Below are positions 44,279 to 54,555 of a stretch of DNA of 64,000 bases, in pieces. The notes under the pieces were generated by a model. The model searched no databases. It was not told the DNA's origin and saw nothing but the letters and a program-made list of their open reading frames with translations. Source of the DNA: Pseudoalteromonas sp. Scap06 (GTDB lineage Bacteria; Pseudomonadota; Gammaproteobacteria; Enterobacterales; Alteromonadaceae). The DNA lies in the NCBI RefSeq assembly GCF_013394165.1, contig NZ_CP041330.1, positions 2,472,501 to 2,536,500 on the forward strand. The letters run 5' to 3'. Within the stretch, counting starts at the first letter, position 1; each line of letters starts with the position of its first letter. The translations under genes and the position numbers were made by a program.

Positions 44279-45100
44279 TTATTTAATTTTTTTTATCGCA
44301 TCCCATGCCGCATCCATTTCCTCTAAAGACGCTGACTCAATACATTTACCCTGGGCAATTAAGTAATTTTGCACCTTTTCAAATCGTGCAGAAAACTTAT
44401 CGTTGGCACTACGAAGCAATTGCTCTGGATCCCGTTTAACATGGCGCGCTACATTCACGGTAGCAAACAACAAATCACCTAGCTCTTCTGCTGTATGCGC
44501 TGAGTACGGGTTATGAGCTAAGGCTTCTTTCACCTCCTCAACTTCCTCACTCACTTTATCTATAGCGCCATGATAAGTAGGCCAATCAAAGCCTAAAGCA
44601 GCTACACGTTGTTGAATTTTTTTAGCTTTTGTTAAGCTAGGTAAACTGTTTGGTATATCTTGCCAAAGTGTTGAGCTTTTATCTTGGGGTCTAGTAGCAC
44701 GCTCTTGTGCTTTTATTGCTTGCCATTGCGCAGCTAATTCGGCATCAGTTGTGGGTGTGTCTTGCGATGAAAATACATGCGGATGACGGCGCACTAGCTT
44801 CTCATTTAACGTGTTTACCACATCGTTAAAATCAAATAATTGCTGCTCTTGCGCTAGTTGCGCATAAAACACGATTTGAAATAACAGATCACCTAGTTCA
44901 CCTTTCAGTTCACTTAAATCGTCGCGCTCAATACAATCAGCCACTTCATAGGCTTCTTCAAGAGTGTGAGGTACGATTGACGCAAACGTTTGCTTGAGAT
45001 CCCAAGGGCATCCGCCCTCAGGGTTTCTCAGTGTTTGCATTATTTCCAGCAGTTGGCTTAAAGCCTCATTGTTAGCCTGATTACTGCCCTCGTTTTGCAC
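44279..45100 (-). CDS. mazG: Nucleoside triphosphate pyrophosphohydrolase MazG
   Basis: Hydrolyses NTPs, modulating (p)ppGpp responses in E. coli. Tandem MazG folds: LRNPEGGCPWDLKQTFASIV, LEEAYEVADCI and GELGDLLFQIVFYAQLA in the first, EEVEEVKEAL and EELGDLLFATVNVARHV in the second, each with the metal-binding EExxE/ExxD pattern. The GTG at 45098-45100 was chosen because AGGGG lies 7 bases upstream; upstream codons have no homology. Length 273 (E. coli 263). It overlaps the end of relA by 20 bases, so they are probably coupled. Confidence 0.93.
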   Translation of the reverse strand: MQNEGSNQANNEALSQLLEIMQTLRNPEGGCPWDLKQTFASIVPHTLEEAYEVADCIERDDLSELKGELGDLLFQIVFYAQLAQEQQLFDFNDVVNTLNEKLVRRHPHVFSSQDTPTTDAELAAQWQAIKAQERATRPQDKSSTLWQDIPNSLPSLTKAKKIQQRVAALGFDWPTYHGAIDKVSEEVEEVKEALAHNPYSAHTAEELGDLLFATVNVARHVKRDPEQLLRSANDKFSARFEKVQNYLIAQGKCIESASLEEMDAAWDAIKKIK

Positions 45101-47237
45101 TGTGTACCCCTTCGATCTGATGTAGCTTAGACAGCACTTTATTAGTGCCCTGTAAGTCATGCACTTCAATTTGCATCACAAAAATAGCAGTTTGAGTGCT
45201 ATCAACCGTGTTTACGTTCATATTGAGCACATTAACTTTTTCATTGGCAAGTGCTGAGCTGATGTCACGAATTAAGCCAGAACGATCACTGGCTTCAATA
45301 CGAATAGTTAAGGCGTAAGAGCTACTAATATCATCTGACCAACTCACTGAAATAACACGCTCGGGGTGCTTGTTTTTTAAATTACTAAACGAATCACAAT
45401 CCTCTCGGTGCACCGCAATACCGCGTCCTTGAGTAATATAACCAATGATTTCATCACCAGGTACTGGGCGACAACAACGAGCAACATGGCTCATTAAACT
45501 GCCGACCCCATCCACTACAATACCGTTTTTATCACCAGTCACTTTACTAGGCGATTTGAAACGAATTACCGGCTCATGCTCTGTTCTGTCAGTAATAAAG
45601 TTAAGCATTTGGTTAAGACGAATATCGCCTGCGCCAATAGCGACCATTAAGTCATCAAGTTCTCTAAAATTAAAACGCTTTATAGCGGGGTCTAAATCTT
45701 TATAAGTTAGCTCTAATTTTTGTAACTCACTATCAAGAATCTCTTTACCCGCACTTAAATTTTTATCGCGGTCGAGCTGTTTAAACCAATGATGAATTTT
45801 GGCTCTAGCGCGAGACGATTTAATGTAACCTAACGATGGATTTAACCAATCACGGCTTGGGTTTGGCTGCTTTTGGGTTAGTATTTCAACTTGGTCACCA
45901 GTGCTTAACTGATGAGTAAATGGCACTATTTTGCCAAATATTTTTGCACCAATACATCGATGCCCTACATTGGAGTGAATGTAGTAAGCAAAATCAAGAG
46001 GTGTTGCTCCCAGTGGTAAGTCAAAAATATCGCCTCGAGGGGTAAACACATAGACGCGGTCTTCAACCACTTGGTTTTTAAGCTCTTGTGCTAAGTCGCT
46101 GCCATCGACCACTTCTTCTTGCCATTGCAGTAACTTACGCAACCAGCTAATTTTTTGCTCATAGCCTGAACCACGCCCTGGTAATGCGCCTTCTTTGTAC
46201 ATCCAATGCGCGGCGACACCCAGCTCTGCATCTTGATGCATGTCGTGCGTTCGTATTTGAATTTCAACGGTTTTACCCTCAGGACCAAACACAACCGTAT
46301 GAATAGATTGATAGCCATTTTGTTTTGGAGTCGCAACGTAATCGTCAAACTCTTTATTTAAATGACGCCAATTAGTGTGCACTATACCTAGAGCACCGTA
46401 GCAGTCTTGTAATCGTTCAACCACAATTCGCATGGCGCGTATATCAAATAGCTGATCAAACTCGTAGTTCTTTTTCGCCATTTTTTTGTAAATGCTGTAG
46501 ATATGTTTTGGCCTGCCGTACACCTCAGCTTTGATACCCGCTTCATGGAGGCGTTGTTTGACCTGTTCAACCATATCAACCATATACGCTTCACGGGCAA
46601 GGCGCTTATCATCGAGTTGCTTAGCAATATTTTTATAAATATCGGGGTGCAAATAACGAAAAGCTAAATCCTCAAGCTCCCATTTTAATTGACCAATACC
46701 AAGACGATTCGCAAGTGGTGCAAATATATCAGCGGTCTCTTTGGCGGCAACTACTCGCTCTTCTTCTGCGGCATCTTTGACGTTGCGTAAATGGCAAACC
46801 TGTTCGGCTAATTTAATCACCACAGCGCGCACATCTTCCACCATAGCAAGCAGCATCCGGCGAATATTATCGACTTGCACAGTGCCGTTGCCTTGATGAG
46901 CTAAGGTACTTATGGTCGCCATTTGTGACACACCTGTAAGCAGTACTGCAACATGGTTGCCTAAATGCTCTTCTACCGCATCAATGCTCACTACATCATT
47001 TAAATAATAAGGGGTTAAATAGGCTGTGGCTAAAGAGTCAGCATCTAAATTTAACTCAACTAAAATCTCCACCATTTCTATAGCGGTATTTTGTCGCTCG
47101 CTGTTATCGCACGTTTGGCAAAGCTGCTGCGCTTTGTTGAGTAAGCTGATTTTTTCTTGAGACAAATCAAGAGATTCTACGCGTGAAAAAAAGTCACCCG
47201 CTTTATCATGTTGATGAGATTGACGTGTCGCTACCAT
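45081..47237 (-). CDS. relA: GTP pyrophosphokinase RelA
   Basis: Ribosome-associated (p)ppGpp synthetase of the stringent response. The HD hydrolase motif is missing in the N-terminal pseudo-hydrolase region, as in other gammaproteobacterial RelA. The synthetase domain has YGRPKHIYSIYKKMAKKNYE, DIRAMRIVV and DYVATPKQNGYQSIHTVVFG; TGS (DRVYVFTPRGDIFDLPLGAT), Zn-finger (HVARCCRPVPGDEIIGYITQ) and a C-terminal ACT domain follow. Length 718 (E. coli 744). It lies 8 bases after rlmD. Confidence 0.97.
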   Translation of the reverse strand: MVATRQSHQHDKAGDFFSRVESLDLSQEKISLLNKAQQLCQTCDNSERQNTAIEMVEILVELNLDADSLATAYLTPYYLNDVVSIDAVEEHLGNHVAVLLTGVSQMATISTLAHQGNGTVQVDNIRRMLLAMVEDVRAVVIKLAEQVCHLRNVKDAAEEERVVAAKETADIFAPLANRLGIGQLKWELEDLAFRYLHPDIYKNIAKQLDDKRLAREAYMVDMVEQVKQRLHEAGIKAEVYGRPKHIYSIYKKMAKKNYEFDQLFDIRAMRIVVERLQDCYGALGIVHTNWRHLNKEFDDYVATPKQNGYQSIHTVVFGPEGKTVEIQIRTHDMHQDAELGVAAHWMYKEGALPGRGSGYEQKISWLRKLLQWQEEVVDGSDLAQELKNQVVEDRVYVFTPRGDIFDLPLGATPLDFAYYIHSNVGHRCIGAKIFGKIVPFTHQLSTGDQVEILTQKQPNPSRDWLNPSLGYIKSSRARAKIHHWFKQLDRDKNLSAGKEILDSELQKLELTYKDLDPAIKRFNFRELDDLMVAIGAGDIRLNQMLNFITDRTEHEPVIRFKSPSKVTGDKNGIVVDGVGSLMSHVARCCRPVPGDEIIGYITQGRGIAVHREDCDSFSNLKNKHPERVISVSWSDDISSSYALTIRIEASDRSGLIRDISSALANEKVNVLNMNVNTVDSTQTAIFVMQIEVHDLQGTNKVLSKLHQIEGVHSAKRGQ

Positions 47238-47245
47238 AATGCGCT

Positions 47246-48571
47246 TTACCTCCGTTGAAATAACGCCATAGTTTCGATATGCCCCGTGTGAGGAAACATA
47301 TTCATTAGCCCTATCTTGTTCAGCTCAAAGCCGGCTTGCGAAATAATAGCGCTGTCACGGGCTAAAGTAACAGGGTCACAAGAAACGTATAAAATCGCTT
47401 TAAACTGCGTTAATGGAAGCTGTTCTAAAACTGCCATCGCACCAGTGCGTGAGGGGTCGAGTACTAAAACATCTAATTCTTTATTAAACCACGGCGCTTT
47501 TTTAATGCTCGTGGTTAAATCAAAACAATGAAACTGGGTATTAGTAATAGAGTTAGTGTGCGCATTTTGTGTTGCTAATGCAACCGCCGAAGTTACGCCC
47601 TCAATTCCTGTTACTGTTTTAGCTTGTTTGGCTAACACTAAAGAGAAGTTACCAATACCACAAAATAAATCCAGAACATTTTCATCGCCTTGAAGTGCTA
47701 ACCAGTTTGCAGCTTGGATCAGCATCGCTTGATTTACACTCGCGTTAACCTGAATAAAGTTACTGAGCCCAAACTCAAACGTTATATTTAACTGTTCAAG
47801 TTTATAAAATGGCATAGCTAAATGTGAATGTTCAATAGTATCACTGTCACTTTGCCACACTAACTGCCAATTATGAGCTGCCACACTTTGCTCAACAAAC
47901 GCCTTATCATGAGGTGAAATCGCTTTGGTATGGCGGATAACAATAAAAGATTGTTCATCAGCGGCACATAATTGTAAATGACTAATACTGTGTAGCGTCT
48001 TGTTTTGATTAATGACTTTATCAAACACATTAAATACATCGGCAAATACATCACTTAAAACTGGGCACTGATTAATACTAACAATACTTTTAGAAGCATT
48101 TGCTCTGTAGCCTACCCGCATTTTTTTTGCAGCCTTATCGAACATAACAGCAATCCGAGCACTGCGTCGATAATGAGTTGCTTGGCTTAGCAGCGGAGCT
48201 TGCCAGTTTAAATCGGTTAATTTTGCAAACTTGGCAAATAATTGATTCACCGCTGCTTGCTTTTCAATTACCTGCTGTGTGGCATCTAAATGCTGTAGCT
48301 GGCAACCTCCACACTGGCTGTAATGCTCGCAAATAGGAACTGTGCGATATTCACTGGCTTTAATTATTTTAAGCGTATCAGCTTGGCTGTAACGTGCTTT
48401 ATCATCAACTAACTTAGCTTTTACTCGCTCCCCAGGTAATGCTCCACTAACAAAACACACTTTATTATTGTACTTAGCAATACCACGGCCATGGTGATCC
48501 ATTGCTGTAATATCGAGTTCAAGCGATTGCTGTTGTAGTGGTTTTTTCTTTGCTTTAAATATTTGTGCCAT
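47246..48571 (-). CDS. rlmD: 23S rRNA (uracil-1939-C5)-methyltransferase RlmD
   Basis: Methylates U1939 of 23S rRNA using SAM. An N-terminal TRAM domain (about 10-70), then the Fe-S Cys cluster CEHYSQCGGCQLQHLDA, and the C-terminal Rossmann methyltransferase domain with VLDLFCGIGNFSLVLA and the nucleophilic Cys in ILYVSCDPVTLARD. Length 441 (E. coli 433). It diverges from barA and precedes relA, the E. coli arrangement. Confidence 0.96.
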   Translation of the reverse strand: MAQIFKAKKKPLQQQSLELDITAMDHHGRGIAKYNNKVCFVSGALPGERVKAKLVDDKARYSQADTLKIIKASEYRTVPICEHYSQCGGCQLQHLDATQQVIEKQAAVNQLFAKFAKLTDLNWQAPLLSQATHYRRSARIAVMFDKAAKKMRVGYRANASKSIVSINQCPVLSDVFADVFNVFDKVINQNKTLHSISHLQLCAADEQSFIVIRHTKAISPHDKAFVEQSVAAHNWQLVWQSDSDTIEHSHLAMPFYKLEQLNITFEFGLSNFIQVNASVNQAMLIQAANWLALQGDENVLDLFCGIGNFSLVLAKQAKTVTGIEGVTSAVALATQNAHTNSITNTQFHCFDLTTSIKKAPWFNKELDVLVLDPSRTGAMAVLEQLPLTQFKAILYVSCDPVTLARDSAIISQAGFELNKIGLMNMFPHTGHIETMALFQRR

Positions 48572-48673
48572 GAGGCATTACCTTAAAGGTTGATGAATTA
48601 CGTCTCTACTTTGAGAATAGCTATGAGTATGTATATACTCACATTTAATAAAAATGATAATAATGCTCAGATT

Positions 48674-51460
48674 ATGACCAAACTAGGCTTGCGCGATTCT
48701 GTTTTAACACTCACCCTGATCCCCACAGTGATCATTGGGCTATTACTAGGTGGTTATTTTACAATAAATCGTTACATTGAGCTTGATGAAATTTTATATC
48801 AACAAGGCACAACAATTTCTGAGCCTTTAGCGATTGCTCTTGAACAACCTTTACTGGAAAAAAATAAAAAACTACTTAACCGTGTTATTCGTTATACACA
48901 TAACAAACACTCACCAGCGGTCAAATCAATTGCTATTTTTAATGATAACAACCAACTTATTATAACCAGTAATTATCATCGCTCGTTCGATACCTTAATT
49001 GAGCAAACGCAAATTGACAGTTTTAAAGCCACACATGTTCAGCAAACTGAAGAGTTAGTGACTTTTTTTACCCCTATCATTAACCATACAACACCCAATA
49101 GCGACTGGAATACTTCTGAGTTTCAGACCACATTAGGTACCGTGGTGATCCAACTTAATCGCGACAAAGCTGTTATTGGCCAGCAACGCGCATTATTAGT
49201 CAGCGGTATTATTATTATTCTCGCCTTAGTATTAGCTGCTATTTTAGCACTAAAACTTAGCCGTATGTTTATGACACCGCTAAATAAGTTAGTACTTGCT
49301 ACCGACAGGTTAATTGAGGGTAAAAGACAAACAGGCTTAACTGAGCCCATGAATGGTGAGTTTGAACTATTGCGTGAAGGACTCAATACCATATCCCACT
49401 CTATGGTGATGCAAAAAGATGAAATGCAAAAAAATATTGATCAAGCAACTAGTGATTACCGCGAAACGCTTGAGCAATACGAAACACAAAATATACAGCT
49501 CACTATGGCTAAAAAAGAAGCCCAAGATGCTAACCGCGTTAAGTCTGACTTTTTAGCAAAAATGAGTCATGAATTACGCACACCACTTAATGGGGTTATT
49601 GGCTTTACTCGCCAGCTTTATAAAACACCGCTAAATAAAAACCAAAAAGATTACCTTGATACCATTGAGCTTTCAGCAAACAGCTTACTGACCATTATTA
49701 GCGATATATTGGACTTCTCCAAATTAGAAGCGGGTGCTATGGAGCTAGAGTCAATTCAATTTCAATTACGCGATAGCGTAAACGAAGTGATGACATTACT
49801 GGCACCTAGCGCTCACGACAAACAACTTGAGCTTTCTATTTATATAAATCCTCAGGTGCCCGATCACTTAACCGGCGACCCCACTCGATTTAAACAAGTG
49901 CTTATTAACTTGTTAAGTAACGCAATAAAATTTACTGAAAAAGGCGCTATTAAAGTCGATATTAGCCATCGTTTATTAGATGAGGAGCAAACTTCCATTT
50001 TAGTGTCGGTTGCTGACACCGGGGTGGGTATTCCTGCCGATAAACAAGACGCGTTATTTACCGCCTTTGGCCAAGCCGACTCTAGTATTACCCGTAAATT
50101 TGGTGGCACTGGCTTAGGGCTTATTATTACTAAACATATTGTTGAAGCAATGAATGGCCGTATTACTTTAAATTCAGCTCCAGGCAGTGGCACATGCTTT
50201 ACCTTTAATGGCGTATTTAGATTACCAAATCATGTATTTATCAATGATTTGCCTACCCAATCATTAATTGGTAAACGTGTGCTTTACCTAGAGCCACATA
50301 AGCATACTCATCATGCCGTTGTTTCATTATTACAAGAGTGGAAAATTAGCGTCACTCGATGTCATAGCGAAAGTGAATTTTTAGAGTGTATCGAGAAATC
50401 AGAGATTAATTTTGATATATGCCTTATTGGTCACATGGCATCGGTTGATGATATGCAGCGCTTAAAAAGCTATGTAAAAGCGGTTAGAGAATCAACCGAT
50501 TATTTATATTTAATGCTTAATACTGTATCGCACAATATGCGTGAAGCTTTTATAGGCAGCGGTGCAGATGCCTGTTTAAGTAAACCGCTCAACCATCGTA
50601 AATTATGTGAGTTATTAGCCGCACCCTATCGACTTGATCACCCGGCGCATAACATAGATCAGCATGAACAAACTCTACTGCCATTAAAAGTATTAGTGGT
50701 AGATGATAACGACGCTAATTTAAAATTAATATACACCCTACTAAACGAACAGGTGGAATTGATTGATACTGCCCATAATGGTTCACAAGCTTATAGCCTG
50801 AGTAAAAGTCATAAATATGATGTGATTTTTATGGATATTCAAATGCCGATAATGGATGGCATTACAGCCTGTAAACTCATTAAAGAGTCATCTTTAAATG
50901 AAGATACACCTATTATTGCCGTAACTGCACATGCACTCAATAGTGAAAAAGAACAATTATTAAAAGATGGTTTTGAAGGCTATTTAACCAAGCCAATTGA
51001 CGAAGATATGCTCAATCAAGTTATTTGCGATCATAGCCCGCAATTACCTGTAAGCCGTGATAAGTCAAAAAACACATTTGAACATAGCACAGCGCCTTTT
51101 AATAGCACTCGGCTTGATTGGGCGTTGGCGCTGCAACGTGCTGGCGGTAAACCTGAATTAGCCAATGAAATGCTCAACATGCTGTTATTAAGCGTGCCCG
51201 AAACCCTAAACTTATTAAATCAAGCAATAGTCAGCAATGACTGCCCTCAAGTACTCAGCGTGATCCATAAATTTCATGGAGCGTGTTGCTATACTGGTGT
51301 ACCAAAATTAAAAACATTGGCGGAAACGATCGAAACGTCACTAAAAAATGAGTGCGTACTTGATAATATAGAGCCCGAACTGTTTGAACTTCAAGACGAG
51401 CTGGAAAACTTACTTGTTGATGCCAACATTGATAACAACAATAAAAAAGACGAGCTGTAG
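48674..51460 (+). CDS. barA: Hybrid sensor histidine kinase BarA
   Basis: Sensor of the BarA/UvrY (GacS/GacA) system that drives Csr small RNAs. An N-terminal membrane helix (about 8-28), periplasmic domain, second helix (about 175-195), HAMP, kinase with His299 in KMSHELRTPLNGVIGF and ATP-binding GGTGLGLIITKHIVE, a degenerate first receiver, a second receiver with Asp721 in FMDIQMPIMDG, and a C-terminal Hpt with His865 in IHKFHGACCYTGV. The ATG at 48674 aligns best with E. coli BarA; upstream codons from 48590 are unlikely. Length 928. Divergent from rlmD. Confidence 0.95.
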   Translation: MTKLGLRDSVLTLTLIPTVIIGLLLGGYFTINRYIELDEILYQQGTTISEPLAIALEQPLLEKNKKLLNRVIRYTHNKHSPAVKSIAIFNDNNQLIITSNYHRSFDTLIEQTQIDSFKATHVQQTEELVTFFTPIINHTTPNSDWNTSEFQTTLGTVVIQLNRDKAVIGQQRALLVSGIIIILALVLAAILALKLSRMFMTPLNKLVLATDRLIEGKRQTGLTEPMNGEFELLREGLNTISHSMVMQKDEMQKNIDQATSDYRETLEQYETQNIQLTMAKKEAQDANRVKSDFLAKMSHELRTPLNGVIGFTRQLYKTPLNKNQKDYLDTIELSANSLLTIISDILDFSKLEAGAMELESIQFQLRDSVNEVMTLLAPSAHDKQLELSIYINPQVPDHLTGDPTRFKQVLINLLSNAIKFTEKGAIKVDISHRLLDEEQTSILVSVADTGVGIPADKQDALFTAFGQADSSITRKFGGTGLGLIITKHIVEAMNGRITLNSAPGSGTCFTFNGVFRLPNHVFINDLPTQSLIGKRVLYLEPHKHTHHAVVSLLQEWKISVTRCHSESEFLECIEKSEINFDICLIGHMASVDDMQRLKSYVKAVRESTDYLYLMLNTVSHNMREAFIGSGADACLSKPLNHRKLCELLAAPYRLDHPAHNIDQHEQTLLPLKVLVVDDNDANLKLIYTLLNEQVELIDTAHNGSQAYSLSKSHKYDVIFMDIQMPIMDGITACKLIKESSLNEDTPIIAVTAHALNSEKEQLLKDGFEGYLTKPIDEDMLNQVICDHSPQLPVSRDKSKNTFEHSTAPFNSTRLDWALALQRAGGKPELANEMLNMLLLSVPETLNLLNQAIVSNDCPQVLSVIHKFHGACCYTGVPKLKTLAETIETSLKNECVLDNIEPELFELQDELENLLVDANIDNNNKKDEL

Positions 51461-51468
51461 CTCGTCTT
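51447..51468. terminator. Convergent terminator of barA and pdxJ
   Basis: A 10-base-pair stem AAGACGAGCT / AGCTCGTCTT with a 2-base loop spans the barA stop codon. On minus it is followed by T6 and ends the pdxJ operon; on plus the following TTGTCT is a weaker signal. Confidence 0.75.
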
Positions 51469-51487
51469 GTCTATTGTAATTACAATT

Positions 51488-52219
51488 CTAAGCGCGGGCT
51501 TCAAGCATTAAGCGTTTCATATCACGCACCGCTTTATCTAAACCATCAATCGCTGCACGGGCAATAATAGCGTGACCAATATTAAGCTCGTAAATCTCTG
51601 GCATCGCTGCAATTGGCTTCACGTTGTGGTAGTGCAAACCATGGCCGGCATTAACAATTAAGCCAATACTCGCTGCATACTTAACGCCTTGGCGGATGTG
51701 TTCAAGCTCTTTTGCTGTATCTTCATCGTTGGTGGCATCGGCATAGGCTCCGGTATGAATTTCAACATAAGGCGCACTACAGGCTTTTGCCGCGTCTAAC
51801 TGCGCTTTATCGGCATCTATAAACAATGACACTTTAATACCGGCTTGCGTTAGAGTTTTAGTCGCTGCGGCTATTTTATCAATATTACCCGCTACATCTA
51901 AGCCGCCTTCGGTAGTAAGCTCTTCACGTTTTTCAGGTACTAAGCATACATATTCAGGTTTAACCTCAAGTGCAATCGCAATCATTTCATCGGTTACTGC
52001 GGTTTCAAGGTTCATGCGTGTTTGAATGGTTTTAGCCATCACATACACATCACGGTCTTGAATGTGTCTGCGGTCTTCGCGTAAATGAATAGTAATACCA
52101 TCAGCACCGGCATGCTCTGCAACATTGGCTGCATGGGCTGGATCTGGATAAGAAGTACCTCGAGCTTGGCGAAGCGTTGCAATATGATCTACATTCACGC
52201 CTAGAAGAATATCTTTCAT
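51488..52219 (-). CDS. pdxJ: Pyridoxine 5'-phosphate synthase PdxJ
   Basis: Condenses deoxyxylulose-5-phosphate with aminoacetone phosphate to form pyridoxine phosphate (vitamin B6). [18 protein letters not shown] is the conserved opening; [20 protein letters not shown] holds active-site residues, and [17 protein letters not shown] follows. Length 243 equals E. coli. It is the last gene of the rnc-era-recO-pdxJ group, 21 bases after recO. Confidence 0.97.
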   Translation of the reverse strand: MKDILLGVNVDHIATLRQARGTSYPDPAHAANVAEHAGADGITIHLREDRRHIQDRDVYVMAKTIQTRMNLETAVTDEMIAIALEVKPEYVCLVPEKREELTTEGGLDVAGNIDKIAAATKTLTQAGIKVSLFIDADKAQLDAAKACSAPYVEIHTGAYADATNDEDTAKELEHIRQGVKYAASIGLIVNAGHGLHYHNVKPIAAMPEIYELNIGHAIIARAAIDGLDKAVRDMKRLMLEARA

Positions 52220-52240
52220 GTTTGTACCTGTGAAATTTGT

Positions 52241-52933
52241 TTATTGAGAGCTAATAAATAACTCACGACTTTTTAATGGCTTATTGCCCAATAATGGCTT
52301 TAATAAATAACGACTTAATTGCTTTGCCATATATAACACATCCGCTTGACTAAAGTCATGATTTGCTATGGCATTAAGTTGTGAACCGGTAAATCCAGAG
52401 CGCGTGTCATGTTGCACCGAAAACCCTACTTCTGCGAAGTAACTATACGTTTGTGCCTCGTCAATTGGCTCACCGTCCGCATCAAAACTAAAATCGACTC
52501 CATACCCTAGCAGCTCTAATAATTGAAATTCATAAGAGCGCAGCACTGCTTGCATATCAGTACCACTATTAAGATTTTCTAGGTGTGTATTATAAAGTTG
52601 AAAAACTTGATCAATGGGCTCATTAATCGGCACAATGCGATTAGTTAGCTCATTTAAATAAAAGCCACAATAAAGCTTATCACCAGTTAGAAATAACGGG
52701 TTGCCGTAGAGCTCAAATTTATTAATATATTTTAAATCGTATTTGCCATTGTAATGGACGAGTAAGGATTGAAATGGTTGCAATTGAGCTTTATGTTTAG
52801 TGGCCTGGCGGCCACTAACTCGAGCGAGCATTCTAAGCTGGCCAACGCCTTCTACCAGCATATCTAACATTACTTGCGAGTCACTATAAGGACGTCGATG
52901 TAATAAATAGGCTTTGTAAAAGTCGCTGTCCAT
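52241..52933 (-). CDS. recO: DNA repair protein RecO
   Basis: Recombination mediator that, with RecR and RecF, loads RecA at gaps. The N-terminal OB fold includes AYLLHRRPYSDSQVMLDMLV and LRMLARVSGRQATKHKAQLQ-PFQSLLVHYNGK; the C-terminal helical region (about 90-225) has the LRSYEFQLLELLGYGVDF segment typical of RecO. No Zn-binding Cys cluster is seen, as in E. coli. Length 230 (E. coli 242). It lies 20 bases after era. Confidence 0.94.
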   Translation of the reverse strand: MDSDFYKAYLLHRRPYSDSQVMLDMLVEGVGQLRMLARVSGRQATKHKAQLQPFQSLLVHYNGKYDLKYINKFELYGNPLFLTGDKLYCGFYLNELTNRIVPINEPIDQVFQLYNTHLENLNSGTDMQAVLRSYEFQLLELLGYGVDFSFDADGEPIDEAQTYSYFAEVGFSVQHDTRSGFTGSQLNAIANHDFSQADVLYMAKQLSRYLLKPLLGNKPLKSRELFISSQ

Positions 52934-52953
52934 ATTAGGCTATTCGATACTTA

Positions 52954-53886
52954 TTAATCTTCACCGTAGCCTAAGCTTCTTAAGGCACGTTCATCGTCAG
53001 CCCAGCCCGATTTTACTTTAACCCATAGTTCTAAAAATACTTTATTTTCAAGCATTTCTTCTAGGTCTTTACGCGCTTCACGGCCGATCACTTTTAGCTT
53101 TTCGCCTTTGTTACCGATAACCATGCGCTTTTGCGTTTCACGCTCAACCAAAATAAGGCCATTGATGTGCCAAACGCCGTTTTCTTGCCATTTAAACTGT
53201 TCTATTTCCACAGTCACTGAGTAAGGTAGTTCCTCACCCATAAAGCGCATAAGCTTTTCACGGATCACTTCAGCAGCCATAAAGCGCATTGAGCGGTCGG
53301 TAACGTAGTCATCCGGAAAATAAAATTCGCACGGCGGTAAACGTTTAGTCACTTCTTCTTTGATCAGGTTAATGTTTTTACCCTGAGTCGCAGAGACAGG
53401 CATAATGCCTATAAAGTCAAACTTATCGCCTAAGAATTTCATGTGTGGCAGTACAAGGTCACGATCTTTCACTTGGTCAATTTTGTTAATAACTAACAAT
53501 ACCGGCTTGCCACTTTGGCTCACTTTGTTTAGTACCATCTCGTCATCGGCATTCCAATGGGTGCCTTCAACAACAAAAATAATCAGTTCAACATCGCCAA
53601 TTGAGCTCGACGCTGCGCGGTTCATTAAACGGTTAATGGCGCGCTTTTCTTCAACATGCAGACCTGGGGTATCTACGTACACCGCTTGGTGTTTACCCTC
53701 GGTATGAATACCCATAATACGATGGCGCGTGGTTTGTGGCTTACGTGAGGTAATACTGACTTTTTGCTCAATAATCTCATTAAGCAAGGTTGATTTACCC
53801 ACATTAGGACGGCCAACAATCGCAACCATGCCACAAAATGTGTCTATTTCGCCTTCATGAGGCTGTATTAAGGTATCAAGATTCAT
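52954..53886 (-). CDS. era: Ribosome-assembly GTPase Era
   Basis: GTPase that binds the 3' end of 16S rRNA during 30S assembly. G1 [18 protein letters not shown]3 [14 protein letters not shown]4 LLVINKIDQ, and a C-terminal KH domain with [20 protein letters not shown]. Length 310 (E. coli 301). Its start overlaps the end of rnc by 11 bases, the usual coupled arrangement. Confidence 0.97.
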   Translation of the reverse strand: MNLDTLIQPHEGEIDTFCGMVAIVGRPNVGKSTLLNEIIEQKVSITSRKPQTTRHRIMGIHTEGKHQAVYVDTPGLHVEEKRAINRLMNRAASSSIGDVELIIFVVEGTHWNADDEMVLNKVSQSGKPVLLVINKIDQVKDRDLVLPHMKFLGDKFDFIGIMPVSATQGKNINLIKEEVTKRLPPCEFYFPDDYVTDRSMRFMAAEVIREKLMRFMGEELPYSVTVEIEQFKWQENGVWHINGLILVERETQKRMVIGNKGEKLKVIGREARKDLEEMLENKVFLELWVKVKSGWADDERALRSLGYGED

Positions 53887-54553
53887 TTTTAAGTATCTTC
53901 AATGCTTTTTCGGCCGCTTTTTGTTCGGCTTTACGCCTTGAGCTGCCAACAGAAATAATGCTATCCATTCCATCAACGATACATTCAACCGTGAATGTTT
54001 GATTGTGTGCCTGACCTTTAGTGTCTACTACAGTATAGCCAGGTAATGATAGCTTACGAGCTTGCAAATACTCTTGCAGCAGGGTCTTAGGATCTTTTTG
54101 GTTAAGCCCTGGTGAAATAGCATCTAAACGTGATTCATACCACGCTAAAATAAGCTCGCCGCAACGATCAATGTCTGAATCTAAAAATACAGCGCCAATT
54201 ATAGCTTCCACTGCATCTGCTAGGGTCGACTCGCGTCTAAAGCCGCCACTTTTTAGCTCGCCAGGGCCTAAACGCAGGTAATCACCTAGCTCAAACTCAA
54301 GGCCAAATTCAGCTAACGTCTGGCCGCGAACTAAAGTCGAACGCATGCGGCTTAAATCGCCTTCACGTGCTTTAGGAAATTTAGCGTACAAGGCATTGGC
54401 AATTACAAAGCTCAAAATCGAGTCGCCCAAAAATTCGAGTCGCTCGTTGTGTTGACCTTTGTGGCTGCGGTGCGTCATTGCTTGCTCAAGTAGGCCTTGA
54501 TCAGCAAATGTGTAGCCAATTCTTTTGTATAACTCTGTTACATTTTTTTTCAT
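53876..54553 (-). CDS. rnc: Ribonuclease III
   Basis: Cleaves double-stranded RNA, including rRNA precursors. The catalytic signature [17 protein letters not shown] carries the acidic residues, with [15 protein letters not shown] completing the site; the C-terminal double-stranded RNA-binding domain (about 155-223) ends [17 protein letters not shown]. Length 225 (E. coli 226). It follows lepB by 2 bases and overlaps era. Confidence 0.97.
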   Translation of the reverse strand: MKKNVTELYKRIGYTFADQGLLEQAMTHRSHKGQHNERLEFLGDSILSFVIANALYAKFPKAREGDLSRMRSTLVRGQTLAEFGLEFELGDYLRLGPGELKSGGFRRESTLADAVEAIIGAVFLDSDIDRCGELILAWYESRLDAISPGLNQKDPKTLLQEYLQARKLSLPGYTVVDTKGQAHNQTFTVECIVDGMDSIISVGSSRRKAEQKAAEKALKILKNES

Positions 54554-54555
54554 TG

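Noticed and set aside
48590..48673. N-terminal extension of BarA
   Set aside because: The 28 extra codons have no counterpart in the family; the membrane-helix start at 48674 aligns directly.
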